DNA from: CAZRIP01 sp964600165
GTDB taxonomy: Bacteria; Elusimicrobiota; Elusimicrobia; UBA1565; UBA9628
Reading direction: 5' to 3'
DNA: 28,569 bases
Assembly (NCBI GenBank): GCA_964600165.1
Contig: CAZRIP010000040.1
Coordinates: 1-28,569, forward strand
Shown: positions 6,835 to 14,599 of the stretch, one piece after another
How positions within the stretch are numbered: the first letter of the stretch is position 1
How the letters are laid out: each line of letters starts with the position of its first letter
Notes under the pieces: generated by a model
Seen by the model: the letters and a program-made list of their open reading frames with translations, nothing else
Databases searched by the model: none
Told to the model about the DNA's origin: nothing
Position numbers and translations under genes: made by a program

Positions 6835-7827
6835 CTACGCGGCGGCCGGAGCGACGACGGCGAGCAGGTCCCGCGCGCGGGCCCGCATCTCCCGCGCGAC
6901 CGAGTCCTCGGGATGCCGCACGACGCGGTGGTGCAGGATCTCCATCAAATGGCCGATCTTGCGCAGCGAGCGCGGGTGGCGCTTGGCCTCGGAGATGAAC
7001 GCCGCGTATTCCGCGGGCGTCGCCTCGAGGAGCAAATAGCGCCAGTTGATGACGTCTGAGACCGTCAGCTCCCTGTCGGCATACGCGACCTCGAGCTCGC
7101 GCGCGTTCTTATCGGGGGAGCGGTAGGTTCCGAAAATCACGTCCATCAGCGGGTGGACGATCGTGAAGTTGTCGCGCTGGTCCCAGTGGTGCAAGATGTG
7201 GATGTCTTCGAGCCGCTTATAGTACGCGTTCCCTTGATACGAGTGCTTGGCCAGGTGGAAGCGCGCGTGAATGTCGTCGACGAGAAAGTACGCGTAGGCC
7301 GCCATCGCGCCGACGAAAGCGAAGGTCGCGACGTGCAGGCCCATCGTGCCGAACGCGACGGCGATCGCCAGGACCGCGGGGGCAAGCCAGCTGAGCCCGA
7401 GGCCGCCCTCGGACGAGACGTACGGCACGTCGCGCTTGTAGAAGCGGCCGATCGGGTACAAGATCATGTGGTGCATCCAGTGAAAGCGCTGGTTGCGCCG
7501 GAAGACGAGCGAGCGGCGCGTCAGCCAGCCGAGGTGCTGGAAAAAACGGTGATACGCGTAGCCGAAAGCCTCCACAAAAAGAACGCCGCGCAACGCGAAG
7601 GCGGCCGGCAGCGTCCACCGAGGAAGCAGGCGCGCGCTCCACGGCTCGGCCCACGCGAAGGCGACCAGCGCGCAGACGCCGGCGAGCGCCCAAGCCGCGT
7701 TCGCGCGGCGCGCCCAGGTCTCGCGCACCGACGGGATGGAAGCTTCATAAAGAGCGTCGGCCTTGTCGGCCTCGGCGGCGGCGGCCGGAGGGATGGAAAG
7801 CGTCGGCTGAGGCGAGACGGTCTGCAT
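6835..7827 (-). CDS. Fatty acid hydroxylase / sterol desaturase family membrane enzyme
   Basis: This protein has 330 residues. It is a di-iron integral membrane oxygenase of the ERG3/carotene-hydroxylase/fatty-acid-hydroxylase superfamily. The histidine clusters are present in order: YHRFFQH, HWMHH, HARFH with LAKH, and HILHH followed by DQRDNFTIVHP. Hydrophobic segments lie around residues 50-70, 75-100 and 150-190. It likely hydroxylates or desaturates a lipid or isoprenoid at the inner membrane; the substrate is unknown. ATG 7827 is chosen because a TATAAT box lies six bases upstream. An in-frame start further upstream (to 7881) would run over that promoter and the divergent gene. The C-terminal 90 residues are a soluble extension. 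Confidence 0.88.
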   Translation of the reverse strand: MQTVSPQPTLSIPPAAAAEADKADALYEASIPSVRETWARRANAAWALAGVCALVAFAWAEPWSARLLPRWTLPAAFALRGVLFVEAFGYAYHRFFQHLGWLTRRSLVFRRNQRFHWMHHMILYPIGRFYKRDVPYVSSEGGLGLSWLAPAVLAIAVAFGTMGLHVATFAFVGAMAAYAYFLVDDIHARFHLAKHSYQGNAYYKRLEDIHILHHWDQRDNFTIVHPLMDVIFGTYRSPDKNARELEVAYADRELTVSDVINWRYLLLEATPAEYAAFISEAKRHPRSLRKIGHLMEILHHRVVRHPEDSVAREMRARARDLLAVVAPAAA

Positions 7828-7833
7828 AGCGTG

Positions 7834-7847
7834 ATTATAGCTATAAT
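7834..7847. promoter_or_regulatory. Palindromic bidirectional promoter, two back-to-back TATAAT boxes
   Basis: ATTATAGCTATAAT is a perfect 14-base palindrome in an otherwise GC-rich region. Read rightward, TATAAT (7842-7847) is followed by six bases and the GTG of the nagZ-type gene at 7854. Read leftward, TATAAT (7839-7834) is followed by six bases and the ATG of the desaturase at 7827. Both transcripts would start at or next to the start codon, and neither gene has a Shine-Dalgarno sequence. -35 hexamers are not clear. Confidence 0.75.
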
Positions 7848-7853
7848 CCCCGC

Positions 7854-9320
7854 GTGAAGACGACGCCGCCCGGGTATCCATTCCTTTTCGGCTTTTACGG
7901 CACGAAGGCGACGCGCGCGACGGTCTCGCTGCTCAAGAGCACCCGGGCCTGCGGCGTGCTTCTGCTCGCGCGAAACATCGAGTCGACCCAGCGGCTGCGC
8001 GCGTTGACGGAGGAGCTCGTCCAGCGCGTCGGCCGCCCGCTGCTTTTCTCGATCGACCACGAAGGCGGCTGGGTCACGCGCTTTTCGGAAGGCGTCACGT
8101 TCTTCCCCGGCAACGGCGCGCTCGGAGCCGCCGGCGACGAGAGCCTCGCCTACGAGACCGGCGCGCACATGGCCCGCGAGCTCCGGCCGCTCGGCGTCCA
8201 GCTGAACTTGGCTCCCGTCCTAGACGTTCTGACGCGCCGCTACAACCCGGGAATCGGCATCCGCTCATTCGGCGAGGACCCGCGCTCGGTCGGGCGCCTG
8301 GGTGCCGCGCTCGCGCGCGGTCTCCAAGACCACGGCGTCTGGGCGTGCGCGAAGCACTTTCCCGGCAAGGGCGCGGCGACGGTGGACGCGCACGTAGAGC
8401 TTCCGACGATCAGGCTTCCCAAGAAGGATTTCTTGCGCGCGCATCTCGCGCCCTTCGAGGCCGCCGTCGACGCGGGAACGGCCTGCGTGATGACCTCGCA
8501 CGTGCGCTACCCCGCGCTCGACAAGAAGAACATCGCCACGTTCTCCCCGGCGATCACGAGCGGGCTTTTGCGCCGCCGCCTGGGCTTTGACGGCGTGGTC
8601 ATCTCGGACGATCTGTGCATGGGCGCGATCTCGACGCGCGAACCGATCCAGCTCGCGGCCGCGCGCGCACTCTCAGCGGGGCACGATCTGCTGATCGTCG
8701 CGCACGACGTCGAGGTCATGCGCGAGTCCGCGGACATGGTCGAGGCCGCGCTGTCGTCGGGCGAGCTCGATCGCGCCGTCTTCGAGCGCTCATGCGCGCG
8801 CGTCGCTCGGCTCCTGCGGCCGCCCAAGCCCGCGGCCGCGCCGCGACGCGCGGCGGACGAGGTCTGCCGGCTCACGTCCGAGCGCGCGGTCCGCGTTCTG
8901 CGGCGAGGCCGCGCGCCGCTGCCGGTCGAGCGGCCCGCGCTGATCGTCTTTCCGGATTTCCGCGAGGTCAAGGAGCGCTTCGCCTTCGAAGGCGGGCCCG
9001 AAGGCCCGCGCCGCCGGGTCGAGCGCCGCTCAGGCCTGCCGGTCGCGCTCGCGCCGGTCGAGTCGGCGGACGTCTCGCGGCTGGCCTCGCGCCTCAAGCA
9101 GGCCCAGCGCGTGATCTTCTTCTGCTTCGAGGCTCGGAGGTTCCCGGGCCAGCGCGCGGCGCTCGAGCTGGTCAACCGCCACGCGGCGGACAAGACCGTC
9201 GCGGCGCTCATCCGCGGGCGCTGGGACCTCGACCTGCTCGACCGGCGGGTCACGGCGCTCGACTCGAACGGCTATCGGGTGGCGCAGTTGGACGCGATAT
9301 TGGATAGAATAATCGCATGA
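7854..9320 (+). CDS. nagZ: Glycoside hydrolase family 3 beta-N-acetylhexosaminidase (NagZ type)
   Basis: This 488-residue enzyme removes N-acetylglucosamine from muropeptides during cell-wall recycling. It has the GH3 N-terminal barrel: FGFYGT, IDHEGGWVTRF, GIRSFGEDP, KHFPGKGAATVDAH with the Asp178/His180 acid-base dyad typical of NagZ, and VVISDDLCMGAI with nucleophile Asp252. The barrel ends near residue 320; about 160 further residues form a C-terminal domain absent from the short NagZ of enteric bacteria. No signal peptide is seen, fitting a cytoplasmic enzyme. The start is GTG at 7854, set by the TATAAT box at 7842-7847. The stop overlaps the HEAT gene as ATGA. Confidence 0.9.
   Translation: MKTTPPGYPFLFGFYGTKATRATVSLLKSTRACGVLLLARNIESTQRLRALTEELVQRVGRPLLFSIDHEGGWVTRFSEGVTFFPGNGALGAAGDESLAYETGAHMARELRPLGVQLNLAPVLDVLTRRYNPGIGIRSFGEDPRSVGRLGAALARGLQDHGVWACAKHFPGKGAATVDAHVELPTIRLPKKDFLRAHLAPFEAAVDAGTACVMTSHVRYPALDKKNIATFSPAITSGLLRRRLGFDGVVISDDLCMGAISTREPIQLAAARALSAGHDLLIVAHDVEVMRESADMVEAALSSGELDRAVFERSCARVARLLRPPKPAAAPRRAADEVCRLTSERAVRVLRRGRAPLPVERPALIVFPDFREVKERFAFEGGPEGPRRRVERRSGLPVALAPVESADVSRLASRLKQAQRVIFFCFEARRFPGQRAALELVNRHAADKTVAALIRGRWDLDLLDRRVTALDSNGYRVAQLDAILDRIIA
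9305..9310 (+). promoter_or_regulatory. -10-like box TAGAAT before the HEAT-repeat gene
   Basis: TAGAAT followed by six bases (AATCGC) and the ATG at 9317, inside the 3' end of the nagZ-type gene. The spacing equals that at the other run heads. The local stretch GATATTGGATAGAATAATC is unusually AT-rich for this window. It could give the HEAT gene its own leaderless transcript, but read-through from nagZ is also likely. Confidence 0.4.
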
Positions 9321-10393
9321 TCCCAGGCATCCTTTTACTGGCCCCTCTCGCCGCGGCTCAGATGACCGACCCTTCGCCGACCGGAGTCAAGCGGCTGCAC
9401 GACGACTTCGTCGAGACGATCGAGGAAGCGCCTCGGACGGGCATCTTGGAGCGCCTGGCGCGCACGCAGCCGGTGTCGCCGGCGGACGTTGACGCCCTCT
9501 ACGACCTTTTCATGCGCTTCCCCGACCCGCGCGCTCGCTCGGCCGCGATCTCCTCGCTGCAGCTCTTAAATCCCTCGAGCCCTTACCTCGAGCCGCTTTT
9601 CGAACGCTACCTGGATCAGCCCGAGCCCGAGTCGAAGCTTTTCGCGATCAAGGGAGTTTTGCGCCTGCGCGACGAGCACGCTTATCCGGTGATCCGGGCT
9701 CTCGCCGAGAAGAAATTCGCCCAAAAGGACGCCGCCGAAGTGGTGATGCAGGGCGAACGCAACGGTTGGTGGGTCCAGTACGAGGCTCTCGCGGCGCTGG
9801 CGCAGTGGCGGCCCGAACAGGCGCTGCCGCTCTTGGTCAAAAAAAGCGCCGAGGCGCCCGCCGTCGCGCGCTTGATCGGCACGTTCCTCTGGGCGCAAGG
9901 GCTACCGCAAATCTCAAAGTGGGCCGCCTCGCCGGCGCCGGAGGATCGGGAGCGGGCCCAGCAGGCCCTTGAGGCCCCGGCGCCGACGAGCGCGCTGCGC
10001 CAGACCCGATCGGCCATGCTCGCCGCGATGCGCGATTCCAACGCCCCCCAGGAGCTGCGCCACCAATTCGCCGTGAAGGTCGGCTTGAGCTCGACGCCCT
10101 CGGAGATCGACGACCTGCTCGCCGAGCACGCCGCGCTCAAAGACGACAAGAGCAAGCTCTTTTTCGCGACCGCCCTATTCGCCACGCGAGACAAAAAGAT
10201 AGTCCCGATCCTCGAGGACTATGCCAAGAGCAGCCAGGACGCCAACGTCCGCCTCGGAGCGCTGATCCAGCTCAAGGACATGCTTGCGCCTAAGGACTTC
10301 CGCCAAGTGACCGACTGGGTCGAGAAGAACGACCCGGACGAGGTCAACCGATCCGCCGCCGCCGACGGCGGAGCCAAGCTCGGCCGGCCTTAA
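9317..10393 (+). CDS. Exported HEAT-repeat protein of unknown function
   Basis: This protein has 358 residues. A short hydrophobic N-terminus (IPGILLLAPLAAAQM) looks like a signal peptide with cleavage near residue 14. The rest is a series of paired helices of HEAT type, for example RFPDPRARSAAISSLQLL, then ESKLFAIKGVLRLRDEHAYP and NVRLGALIQLKDM. Such solenoids bind proteins; no catalytic motif is seen. The start overlaps the nagZ stop (ATGA), so the two may be co-expressed, and a TAGAAT box may also give separate expression. The protein ends in a Gly/Ala-rich tail. Confidence 0.75.
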   Translation: MIPGILLLAPLAAAQMTDPSPTGVKRLHDDFVETIEEAPRTGILERLARTQPVSPADVDALYDLFMRFPDPRARSAAISSLQLLNPSSPYLEPLFERYLDQPEPESKLFAIKGVLRLRDEHAYPVIRALAEKKFAQKDAAEVVMQGERNGWWVQYEALAALAQWRPEQALPLLVKKSAEAPAVARLIGTFLWAQGLPQISKWAASPAPEDRERAQQALEAPAPTSALRQTRSAMLAAMRDSNAPQELRHQFAVKVGLSSTPSEIDDLLAEHAALKDDKSKLFFATALFATRDKKIVPILEDYAKSSQDANVRLGALIQLKDMLAPKDFRQVTDWVEKNDPDEVNRSAAADGGAKLGRP

Positions 10394-10418
10394 ATTCGCT
10401 CCTCAAAATTGCTAACCT
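10390..10418 (+). promoter_or_regulatory. Promoter of the 13-gene run: -35 TTAAAT, -10 TAACCT
   Basis: TTAAAT at 10390-10395 and TAACCT at 10413-10418 are separated by 17 bases. TAACCT is followed by six bases (CGTAGC) and the ATG at 10425, without a Shine-Dalgarno sequence. Match to the -10 consensus is only fair (TANNNT). The 31-base gap after the HEAT gene holds nothing else. Confidence 0.45.
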
Positions 10419-10424
10419 CGTAGC

Positions 10425-11630
10425 ATGACCGCCGCCGTGTGGGCGCTGGCTTTTCTTTGCCTGATCCTGGCCGCCGCCTGGGCGCGCGCGCTGCGCCGCC
10501 CGAGCGCTCCGGCGACCGCGCAGGAGCCCGGGTGGAAGACGCTCGACGGGCTGCTGTCGATGCTGCTGTCGCTGCAGGAGCAGGGCGTGTCGCGCACGGG
10601 CTCGGTATCACGGGAGCAGTTCTGCGACGCAGTCCTCGACAGCGCCTGCCGGCTGATGCGCTGCGAGCGCGGCTCGATCATGATCTGGGACGAGGACGAA
10701 GGCCATTTGAAGATCGTGGCCGCACGGGGGCCTTCGACCGGCAAGAAGCAGACGCTTTTCCTCAAACCCGGCGAGGGCGTCGCGGGACAAGCCTTCGCGA
10801 GCGGGAAGGCCGTCTTCGTCGACGACTCCGGCGCCGACTCACGCTACGTCCGATCCGCGGACGAGCGCGGGCAGCAGCCGTTCACCTCGATCCCGCTCGT
10901 CGTCAAGTCGAAGCCGATCGGCGTGCTCAACCTCCACGCGACCGGCCCGCGCGAGCCGTTCACCGACGCCAACATCAAGTTCCTCCACATCCTGGCCGGC
11001 GAGGCCGCGGTGATGATGCACAACCTAGACTTGTTCGAGCGCTTGGAGACTTTTTATCTCGAGATGGTCAAGACGCTCGCCCGCGCGGTCGACTCGAAGG
11101 ATCAATACACCCACGAGCACTCCGATCGCGCGAGCGCGCGGGCGCGCCGCGTCGCGGCCTCGCTCCAGCTCCCCGACCAGACGGCGCGCTACATCGAGTA
11201 CGCCGCGCTGTTGCACGACATCGGCAAGATCGGCATCGACGAGGCGATCCTGCTCAAGCCCGGCAAGCTCACGCCCGAGGAGTACGAGGAGATGAAGAAG
11301 CACCCGATCATCGGCCATCAGATCCTCGCCCCCGTCAAGTATCTGGGCCCCGTCGCGCAGATGGTCCTCTATCATCAGGAATGGTTCGACGGCCGCGGCT
11401 ATCCCGAGGGCTTGAAGGGCGAGGAGATTCCGCTCGGCGCGCGGATCGTCGCCGTCATCGACGCCTGGGACGCGATGACCTCGGACCGGCCCTATCGCAA
11501 GGCCCTCGCGCGCGAGGTCGCCGTCGGCGAGCTCAAGCGCGGCGCCGGCACGCAGTTCGACCCCGCGATCGTCGAGGTCTTCCTCAAGATCGAAGCTGAA
11601 GACCGCGAACGCGCGAAGGTACCCAACTGA
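10425..11630 (+). CDS. GAF and HD-GYP domain protein, putative cyclic-di-GMP phosphodiesterase
   Basis: This protein has 401 residues. A hydrophobic N-terminal helix (residues 3-20) probably anchors it in the membrane. A GAF sensor domain covers about residues 60-205 (GEGVAGQAFASGKAVFVDD region). The C-terminal HD-GYP domain covers about residues 205-390 with HD at H264-D265 in LLHDIGKIGI and the GYP motif in HQEWFDGRGYPEG (G325-Y326-P327). The usual second His of HHExxDGxGYP is Gln here, a variant also seen in other members. HD-GYP enzymes break down cyclic dinucleotides to control motility, biofilm or development. It is the first gene of the run. Its TGA overlaps the rsmI ATG by one base. 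Confidence 0.88.
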   Translation: MTAAVWALAFLCLILAAAWARALRRPSAPATAQEPGWKTLDGLLSMLLSLQEQGVSRTGSVSREQFCDAVLDSACRLMRCERGSIMIWDEDEGHLKIVAARGPSTGKKQTLFLKPGEGVAGQAFASGKAVFVDDSGADSRYVRSADERGQQPFTSIPLVVKSKPIGVLNLHATGPREPFTDANIKFLHILAGEAAVMMHNLDLFERLETFYLEMVKTLARAVDSKDQYTHEHSDRASARARRVAASLQLPDQTARYIEYAALLHDIGKIGIDEAILLKPGKLTPEEYEEMKKHPIIGHQILAPVKYLGPVAQMVLYHQEWFDGRGYPEGLKGEEIPLGARIVAVIDAWDAMTSDRPYRKALAREVAVGELKRGAGTQFDPAIVEVFLKIEAEDRERAKVPN

Positions 11631-12313
11631 TGTTGACCGTCGTTGCGACGCCGATCGGCAATCTCGAGGACATGACGCAGCGCGCGCGGCGCGTCTTGAA
11701 GGAGGCGCGCGCCGTCTATTGCGAGGATACGCGGCGCACGCGCCAGCTCATGAGCCATTTCGGGATCAGCACGCCGCTTCTGCGCTACGACGAGCGCGAT
11801 GCGCGCGACAGCGAGGATATACTTCGCCGCGTCAAAGACGGCCAAGACGTCGCGCTCGTCTCCGACGGCGGCCTGCCCGGCGTCTCCGACCCGGGGCGGC
11901 GCGTCGTCGCGCTCGCGCGCGAGGCCGGGCTTGCGGTCACCGCGCTTCCGGGCGCCTCCGCCGTCGTCACCGCTCTCGCCGGCTCCGGCCTTCCGGCCGA
12001 CTCGTTCGTCTTTCTCGGATTCCTGCCGCGCGCGGCGTCCAAGCAAGTGCGCGAGCTCAAGGAGGCCGCGGCTCTCGAGCGCACGCTCGTCGCCTACGAG
12101 TCTCCGTTTCGGCTTCTCGAGCTGCTCGAAAACGCCGAGGCCGCGCTCGGGCCCAAGGCCCAATGCTGCGTGGCGCGCGAGTTGTCCAAGGTCCACGAGG
12201 AGTGGCTCACCGGCACGATCGCCGAGGTCCGCGCCAAGCTCTCGGCGCGCGGCGAGATCAAGGGCGAGTGCGTGGCCCTATTTCATCCGAAGGAGCGCCC
12301 GGCGTCCACATGA
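11630..12313 (+). CDS. rsmI: 16S rRNA (cytidine(1402)-2'-O)-methyltransferase RsmI
   Basis: This 227-residue SAM-dependent tetrapyrrole-methylase-fold enzyme methylates the ribose of C1402 in the ribosomal decoding centre. It shows the N-terminal VATPIGNLEDMTQRA, the CEDTRRTRQLM segment, the SAM loop SDGGLPGVSDPG (SDAGTPGISDPG in most members) and LPGASAVVTALAGSGLP. It is slightly shorter than the E. coli enzyme because it lacks a C-terminal extension. ATG at 11630 is joined to the previous stop as TGATG; the stop overlaps sua5 by four bases. Confidence 0.96.
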   Translation: MLTVVATPIGNLEDMTQRARRVLKEARAVYCEDTRRTRQLMSHFGISTPLLRYDERDARDSEDILRRVKDGQDVALVSDGGLPGVSDPGRRVVALAREAGLAVTALPGASAVVTALAGSGLPADSFVFLGFLPRAASKQVRELKEAAALERTLVAYESPFRLLELLENAEAALGPKAQCCVARELSKVHEEWLTGTIAEVRAKLSARGEIKGECVALFHPKERPAST

Positions 12314-12960
12314 TCAAGGCGAACACCCAAGTCGTCATTCTCGCTCAAGGCGAGGAGCTTCCCGCCGACGTCGTCGCGAAGATCGCGGCCGCGGCGAAAT
12401 CCTGCAAGATCATCGCGTTCCCGACCGACACCGTCTACGGTCTCGGCTCGACCGGCCTCATCAAGGCCGCGGCGCGCCGCATTTACCAGATAAAGGGCCG
12501 CCCCACGCTCAAGCCGCTGCCGATCCTCGTTCAGTCGGCCGACGCGGCCAAGCGCTGGGTCGAGTGGACGCCGGCGGCCGAGCTGCTCGCGCGCAATTTC
12601 TGGCCCGGCGCGCTCACGCTGATCCTCAAGCCCACCCAGGAAGGCCGGCTTCTCACGTTCGCGGAGTACCAGACCGTCGCGATCCGCGTGCCCAAGCACC
12701 CGGCGCTGCAGCGGCTCATCGAGGCGTCGGGCGTTCCGTGGGTCTCGACGAGCGCGAACACGTCCGGCTCGCCGGCCCTCACCGAGGGCTCGGCCGTCGT
12801 CCGCCAGTTCACCGGCCTCGTCGACTACATCGTCGACGCCGGCCCCGCCGCGGGCGTCGAGTCGACCATCGTCGACGCGACGCGCCTGCCGGTCCGCATC
12901 ATCCGCGAGGGGATGATCTCCGCCGACGCCGTCATGGAGGCTCTCAAGCAGAACGTATGA
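12310..12960 (+). CDS. L-threonylcarbamoyladenylate synthase (Sua5/YciO/YrdC family)
   Basis: This 216-residue enzyme makes threonylcarbamoyl-AMP from threonine, bicarbonate and ATP for the universal t6A37 tRNA modification. YrdC-domain motifs are clear: IIAFPTDTVYGLG, IYQIKGRPTLKPLPILV, FWPGALTLILK, VAIRVPKHPALQRLIE and STSANTSGSPA. It has the YrdC domain and a very short tail, and lacks the full Sua5 C-terminal domain, so TsaC-like is the best description. ATG at 12310 overlaps the rsmI stop (ATGA). No Shine-Dalgarno sequence lies at a normal distance. Proximity to glyA is common in other bacteria. Confidence 0.93.
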   Translation: MIKANTQVVILAQGEELPADVVAKIAAAAKSCKIIAFPTDTVYGLGSTGLIKAAARRIYQIKGRPTLKPLPILVQSADAAKRWVEWTPAAELLARNFWPGALTLILKPTQEGRLLTFAEYQTVAIRVPKHPALQRLIEASGVPWVSTSANTSGSPALTEGSAVVRQFTGLVDYIVDAGPAAGVESTIVDATRLPVRIIREGMISADAVMEALKQNV

Positions 12961-14219
12961 ACACTCTCCGAAAGCAGGACCCCGAGGTCTACGACGCGAT
13001 CGTCAAGGAAGCCCGCCGGCAGTCCGAGAACCTCGAGCTGATCGCCTCCGAAAATTACGCCTCGCAGGCCGTGATGGAGGCTCAGGGCTCGGTCCTCACG
13101 AACAAGTACGCCGAGGGCTACCCGGGCAAGCGCTACTACGGCGGCTGCGAGTTCGTCGATATCGTCGAGCGCTTGGCCATCGAGCGCGCCAAGACGCTTT
13201 TTTCCGCCGAGCACGCCAACGTCCAGCCGCACTCGGGCACGCAGGCGAACATCTCGATGTATCTTTCCGTGATCAACCCGGGCGACACGGTCATGGGGCT
13301 CAACCTCGCCCACGGCGGCCATCTGTCGCACGGCCACCCGCTCAACTTCTCGGGCAAGTACTTCAAGATCGTGCCGATCAACGTGTCCAAGGATACCGAG
13401 CTCATCGACTACGACGAGGCCGAGAAGCTCGCCCATGAGCACAAGCCCAAGCTCATCTTCGCCGGAGCCTCCAACTACTCGCGCGTCTTCGATTGGGCGC
13501 GCTTGAAGAAGATCGCCGACGCGGTCGGCGCGCTCTTCGCGGCCGACATGGCGCACTACGCCGGCTTGGTCGCGGCGGGAGTCTATCCCTCGCCCGTACC
13601 CTTCACCGACTTCACGACCTCGACGACGCACAAGACGCTGCGCGGGCCGCGCGGCGGCCTCATCTTGTGCAAGGCGCAGCATCAAGCGGCCGTCGACAAG
13701 ACGAACTTCCCCGGCACCCAAGGCGGGCCCCTCATGCACGTGATCGCGGCCAAGGCCGTCTGCTTCGGCGAGGCCTTGAAGCCCGAGTTCAAGCGCTACC
13801 AGACGCAGGTCGTCGCCAACGCGCGGCGCCTGGCCAAGGGACTGCAGGACCGCGGGTACAAGATCGTGGCGGGCGGCACGGATTGCCATCTCTTCTCGGT
13901 CAACGTCTTCTCGAAGGGCATCACCGGCAAGGACGCCGAGGCCGCTCTCGACATCGCCGGCATCACGGTCAACAAGAACGCGATCCCCTACGACACGCAA
14001 AAGCCCTTCGTCGCGTCGGGCATCCGCATCGGCACGCCCGCGGTCACCACGCGCGGCATGGGCGAGAAGGAGATGGATTCCATCGCCCAACTCATCGACG
14101 ACGCGCTCGCCGCTCGCGCCGACGAGGCGCGCCTCAAGGCGATCAAGCGCGAGGTCGCCGCGCTCTGCGCGCGCTTCCCGATCTATCCCGAGCTGCTCAA
14201 GGAGCTCTTGGTCGCGTGA
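12957..14219 (+). CDS. glyA: Serine hydroxymethyltransferase
   Basis: This 420-residue PLP enzyme converts serine and tetrahydrofolate to glycine and methylene-tetrahydrofolate. It has ENLELIASENYAS, NKYAEGYPGKRYYGG, VQPHSGTQAN, HGGHLSHG, the PLP-lysine motif TTSTTHKTLRGPRGG (K226) and the C-terminal SGIRIGTPAVTTRGM. The length is normal. ATG at 12957 overlaps the sua5 stop as ATGA. The stop TGA overlaps the GTG of the response regulator. A housekeeping gene with no anomaly seen. Confidence 0.98.
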   Translation: MNTLRKQDPEVYDAIVKEARRQSENLELIASENYASQAVMEAQGSVLTNKYAEGYPGKRYYGGCEFVDIVERLAIERAKTLFSAEHANVQPHSGTQANISMYLSVINPGDTVMGLNLAHGGHLSHGHPLNFSGKYFKIVPINVSKDTELIDYDEAEKLAHEHKPKLIFAGASNYSRVFDWARLKKIADAVGALFAADMAHYAGLVAAGVYPSPVPFTDFTTSTTHKTLRGPRGGLILCKAQHQAAVDKTNFPGTQGGPLMHVIAAKAVCFGEALKPEFKRYQTQVVANARRLAKGLQDRGYKIVAGGTDCHLFSVNVFSKGITGKDAEAALDIAGITVNKNAIPYDTQKPFVASGIRIGTPAVTTRGMGEKEMDSIAQLIDDALAARADEARLKAIKREVAALCARFPIYPELLKELLVA

Positions 14220-14599
14220 TAGCGCAGATACTCATCGCCGACGACAACGTCGACATCGCCAATCTCCTTCAGGAGTACTTGACGATGCGCCGGCACCGCG
14301 TCATCGTCGTCAACGACGGCTTCGCGCTATCTCAGAAGGCGCTCGAGCACAAACCGCATCTCATCATCACCGACATCCAGATGCCCGGGGCTTACGGCTC
14401 CTCCGTCTACCAAGTCCTGCAGAAAGAACCCGCGACGGCGTCGATCCCGATCCTCTTCATCTCGGCCCATCCTTATGAGAAGCTGAAGTCCGTCCTTCCC
14501 ACCGATCCCAAGACGCGTTTCATCAAGAAGCCCGTCGACTTCGTCACGCTCGAAAAATATATCGCCGAGCTGCTGCCGCTGGGGGGCTATATCCCGTGA
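14216..14599 (+). CDS. Receiver-only response regulator
   Basis: This 127-residue protein consists of one CheY-like receiver domain. The acidic pair D9-D10 in LIADDN, phospho-acceptor D53 in IITDIQMPG, S83 at the switch Ser/Thr position (LFISAHP) and K105 in RFIKKPV are all present, so it should be phosphorylatable. There is no output domain, so it would act by protein contact or as a phosphorelay carrier. The start is GTG at 14216, overlapping the glyA stop; both ends of the gene use GTGA overlaps. No histidine kinase lies in the window. The HD-GYP protein in the same run is a possible functional partner by context only. Confidence 0.9.
   Translation: MIAQILIADDNVDIANLLQEYLTMRRHRVIVVNDGFALSQKALEHKPHLIITDIQMPGAYGSSVYQVLQKEPATASIPILFISAHPYEKLKSVLPTDPKTRFIKKPVDFVTLEKYIAELLPLGGYIP

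Noticed and set aside
10352..10372. Stem-loop (7-bp stem, 7-base loop) at the 3' end of the HEAT gene as a terminator.
   Set aside because: It lies within codons for a repetitive Ala/Gly tail, has no U-tract and is explained by GCC/GGC repeats.
12825..14090. Long open frame on the strand opposite glyA (421 codons), and similar ones at 580-1806 (+), 17082-18644 (-), 18523-19839 (-), 23709-24938 (+) and 25604-26608 (+).
   Set aside because: They lie antisense to clearly conserved genes, have Arg/Ala/Gly-rich or Asp/Val-rich low-complexity translations and no recognisable motifs. These are normal by-products of high GC.
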